Below are positions 61,901 through 64,000 of a stretch of 64,000 nucleotides of DNA, piece by piece (position 1 is the first letter of the stretch; every line of letters begins with the position of its first letter). Source of the DNA: Euonymus europaeus (lineage: Eukaryota; Streptophyta; Magnoliopsida; Celastrales; Celastraceae). The notes beneath the pieces were generated by a model that made no database searches, had not been told where the DNA came from, and worked only from the letters and a program-made list of their open reading frames with translations. A program made the translations under genes and the position numbers. The stretch is from the NCBI GenBank assembly GCA_963580455.1, contig OY756969.1, forward strand, positions 12,806,760 through 12,870,759, written 5' to 3'.

Positions 61901-64000
61901 GTTAAAAGCTCCTCCATAGAGAGAGTTGAGCAACTTCGGACCATCAAAGTTGATAGGGGTACACTTTTTATTGTTTTTCTATGTCAAATTCTACGAGTAT
62001 AAGCTTGCTAGATTATTTAGATGCCAAAACACCAACTTTCTATGACAAGTGGACAAAACCTTTAAAAGCTCATCGATAAAGAGAGTTGAACAACTTCGGA
62101 CCATCAAAGTTGCTCGGTGTACACTTTTTATTGTTCTTCTATGTGAAATTTTACGAGTATAAAACTTGCTAGATTATTTTGATGCGGAAACACAAACTTT
62201 CTATGACAAATGGACAAAACCGTTAAAAGCTCCTCCATAGAGAGAGTTGAGCAATTTCGGACCATCAAAGTTGATAGGGGTACACTTTTTATTGTTCTTC
62301 TATGTCAAATTCTACGAGTATAAGCTTGCCAGATTATTTCGATGCCAATACACTAAGTTTCTATGATAAATGGACAAAACAGTTAAAAGGTCCTTTATAG
62401 AGAGAGTTGAGCAACTTCGGACCATGAAAGTTGCACGGGTTACACTTTTTATTGTTCTTCTATGTGAAATTTTACGAGTATAAAGCTTCCTAGATTATTT
62501 CGATGTCAAAAGAGCAACTTTCTATGACAAATGGACAAAACCGTTAAAAGCCCCTTCGTAGAGAGAGTTGAGCAACTTCGGACCATGAAAGTTGCTCGGT
62601 GTACACTTTTTATTGTTCTCCTATGTGAAATTTTACGAGTATAAGCTTGCAAGATTATTTCGATGCCAAAGTACCAACTTTCTATGACAAATGGACAAAA
62701 CCGTTAAAAGCTCCAACATAGAGAGAGTCGAGCAACTTTGGACTATTTAAGTTGCTCGGGGTACACTTTTTGTTGTTCTTCTATGTCAAATTCTACAAGT
62801 ATAAAACTTGCTAGATTGTAAAGATGCGGAAACACAAACTTTCTATGACAAATGGACAAAACCGTTAAAAGCTCCTCCATAGAGAGAGTTGAGCAACTTC
62901 GGACCATCAAAGTTGATAGGGGTACACTTTTTATTGTTTTTCTATGTCAAATTCTACGAGTATAAGCTTGCTAGATTATTTCGATGCCAATACACTAAGT
63001 TTCTATGATAAATGGACAAAACAGTTAAAAGGTCCATCATAGAGAGAGTTGAGCAACTTCGGACCATGAAAGTTGCTCGGGGTACACTTTTTATTGTTTT
63101 TCTATGTCAAATTCTACGAGTATAAGCTTGCTAGATTATTTCGATGCCAATACACTAAGTTTCTATGATAAATGGACAAAACAGTTAAAAGGTCCTTCAT
63201 AGAGAGAGTTGAGCAACTTCGGACCATGAAAGTTGCTCGGGGTACACTTTTTATTGTTCTTCTATGTGAAATTTTACGAGTATAAAGCTTCCTTGATTAT
63301 TTCGATGTCAAAAGAGCAAGTTTCTATGACAAAATGGACAAAACCTTTAAAAGCTCCTTCGTAGTTAGAGTTGAGCAACTTCGGACCATCAAAGTTGCTC
63401 GGTGTACACTTTTTATTGTTCTTCTATGTGAAATTGTAAGAGTATAAGCTTCTTAGATTATTTTGATGTCAAAACAACAAGTTTCTATGACAAATGGACA
63501 AAACAGTTAAAAGCTCTTTCATAGAGAGAGTTGAGCAACTTCGGACCATTAAAGTTGCTCGGGGTACACTTTTTATTGTTCTTCTATGTCAAATTCGACA
63601 AGTATAAGCCCGCTAGATTATTTTGATGCGGAAACACAAACTTTCTATGACAAATGGACAAAACCGTTAAAAGCTCCTCCATAAAGAGAGTTGAGCAAAT
63701 TCTGACCATCAAAGTTGCTCGGGGTACACTTTTTATTGTTCTTCTATGTCAAATTCTACGAGTATAAGCTTGCTAGATTATTTCGATGCCAATACACCAA
63801 GTTTCTATGATAAATGGACAAAACATTTAAAAGTTCCTTCATAGAGAGAGTTGAGCAACTTTGGACCATCCAAGTTGCTCGGGGTACACTTTTTATTGTT
63901 CTTCTATGTCAAATTCTATGTACAAGCTTACCAGATTATTTAGTTGCCAAAACACCAACTTTCTATGACAAATGGACAAAACCGTTAAAAGCTCATCCAT

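Larger units (their letters stand above)
51088..64000. repeat. Satellite array, right arm (same family)
   Basis: About 80 monomers of the same 160-161 bp satellite in the same orientation. The arm resumes inside the monomer interrupted at 32850. Joining 32850 to 51093 gives a normal monomer that matches the uninterrupted copy at about 10200-10300, including the rare ATGACAATTGG variant. The array runs off the end of the window. I saw no other insertion in it. Confidence 0.97.

Noticed and set aside
1..64000. CENP-B box or telomeric (TTTAGGG)n repeats
   Set aside because: No match to the CENP-B box core and no telomere repeat run was seen. The AAACCCAAACCTAAC stretch near 33015 only loosely resembles a telo-box.

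Overview
The window is plant nuclear heterochromatin: a long tandem satellite array split by one structurally complete LTR retrotransposon. Both satellite arms run off the window. I see no host gene, tRNA, rRNA, CRISPR array, or prokaryotic feature. The retroelement belongs to the Tat/Ogre group of Ty3/gypsy elements, which is known from angiosperms and especially eudicots. I cannot name the species.

Layout. 1-32850 is satellite DNA with a monomer of 160-161 bp, about 205 copies. 32851-51087 (18237 bp) is the retroelement. 51088-64000 is the same satellite again, about 80 copies, in register with the left arm. The insertion duplicated 5 bp (ACGAG, 32846-32850 and 51088-51092). The satellite is built of about nine monomer variants arranged in higher-order repeats (HORs) of many sizes (2, 3, 4, 6, 9, 13, 17, 24 and 25 monomers). 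Some variant blocks recur every 8-11.5 kb.

Retroelement. Two 2528-bp LTRs (32851-35378, 48560-51087) begin TG and end CA. By eye they differ only in the length of two A-runs, so the insertion is very young. Between them, all on the + strand, lie a tRNA primer site (35381), a leader with a hairpin, and ORF1 (36173-38254, DUF7745-like domain plus coiled coil). Next come gag-protease with a G-patch (38432-41968), an apparent intron (41965-42227), and reverse transcriptase / dual RNase H / integrase (42228-45672). A 1.65-kb repeat-bearing spacer follows, then an extra 326-codon ORF (47329-48309) and a polypurine tract (48547).

How it works together. A transcript would start in the 5' LTR, probably below the TATA box at 35139, and be primed by a tRNA at the PBS. 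Splicing of 41965-42227 would place gag-pro and pol in one frame, while unspliced RNA would stop after protease, giving Gag-Pro in excess. ORF1 and the 3' ORF have no known role in the replication cycle. All the recognised catalytic motifs are intact, so the copy may be autonomous.
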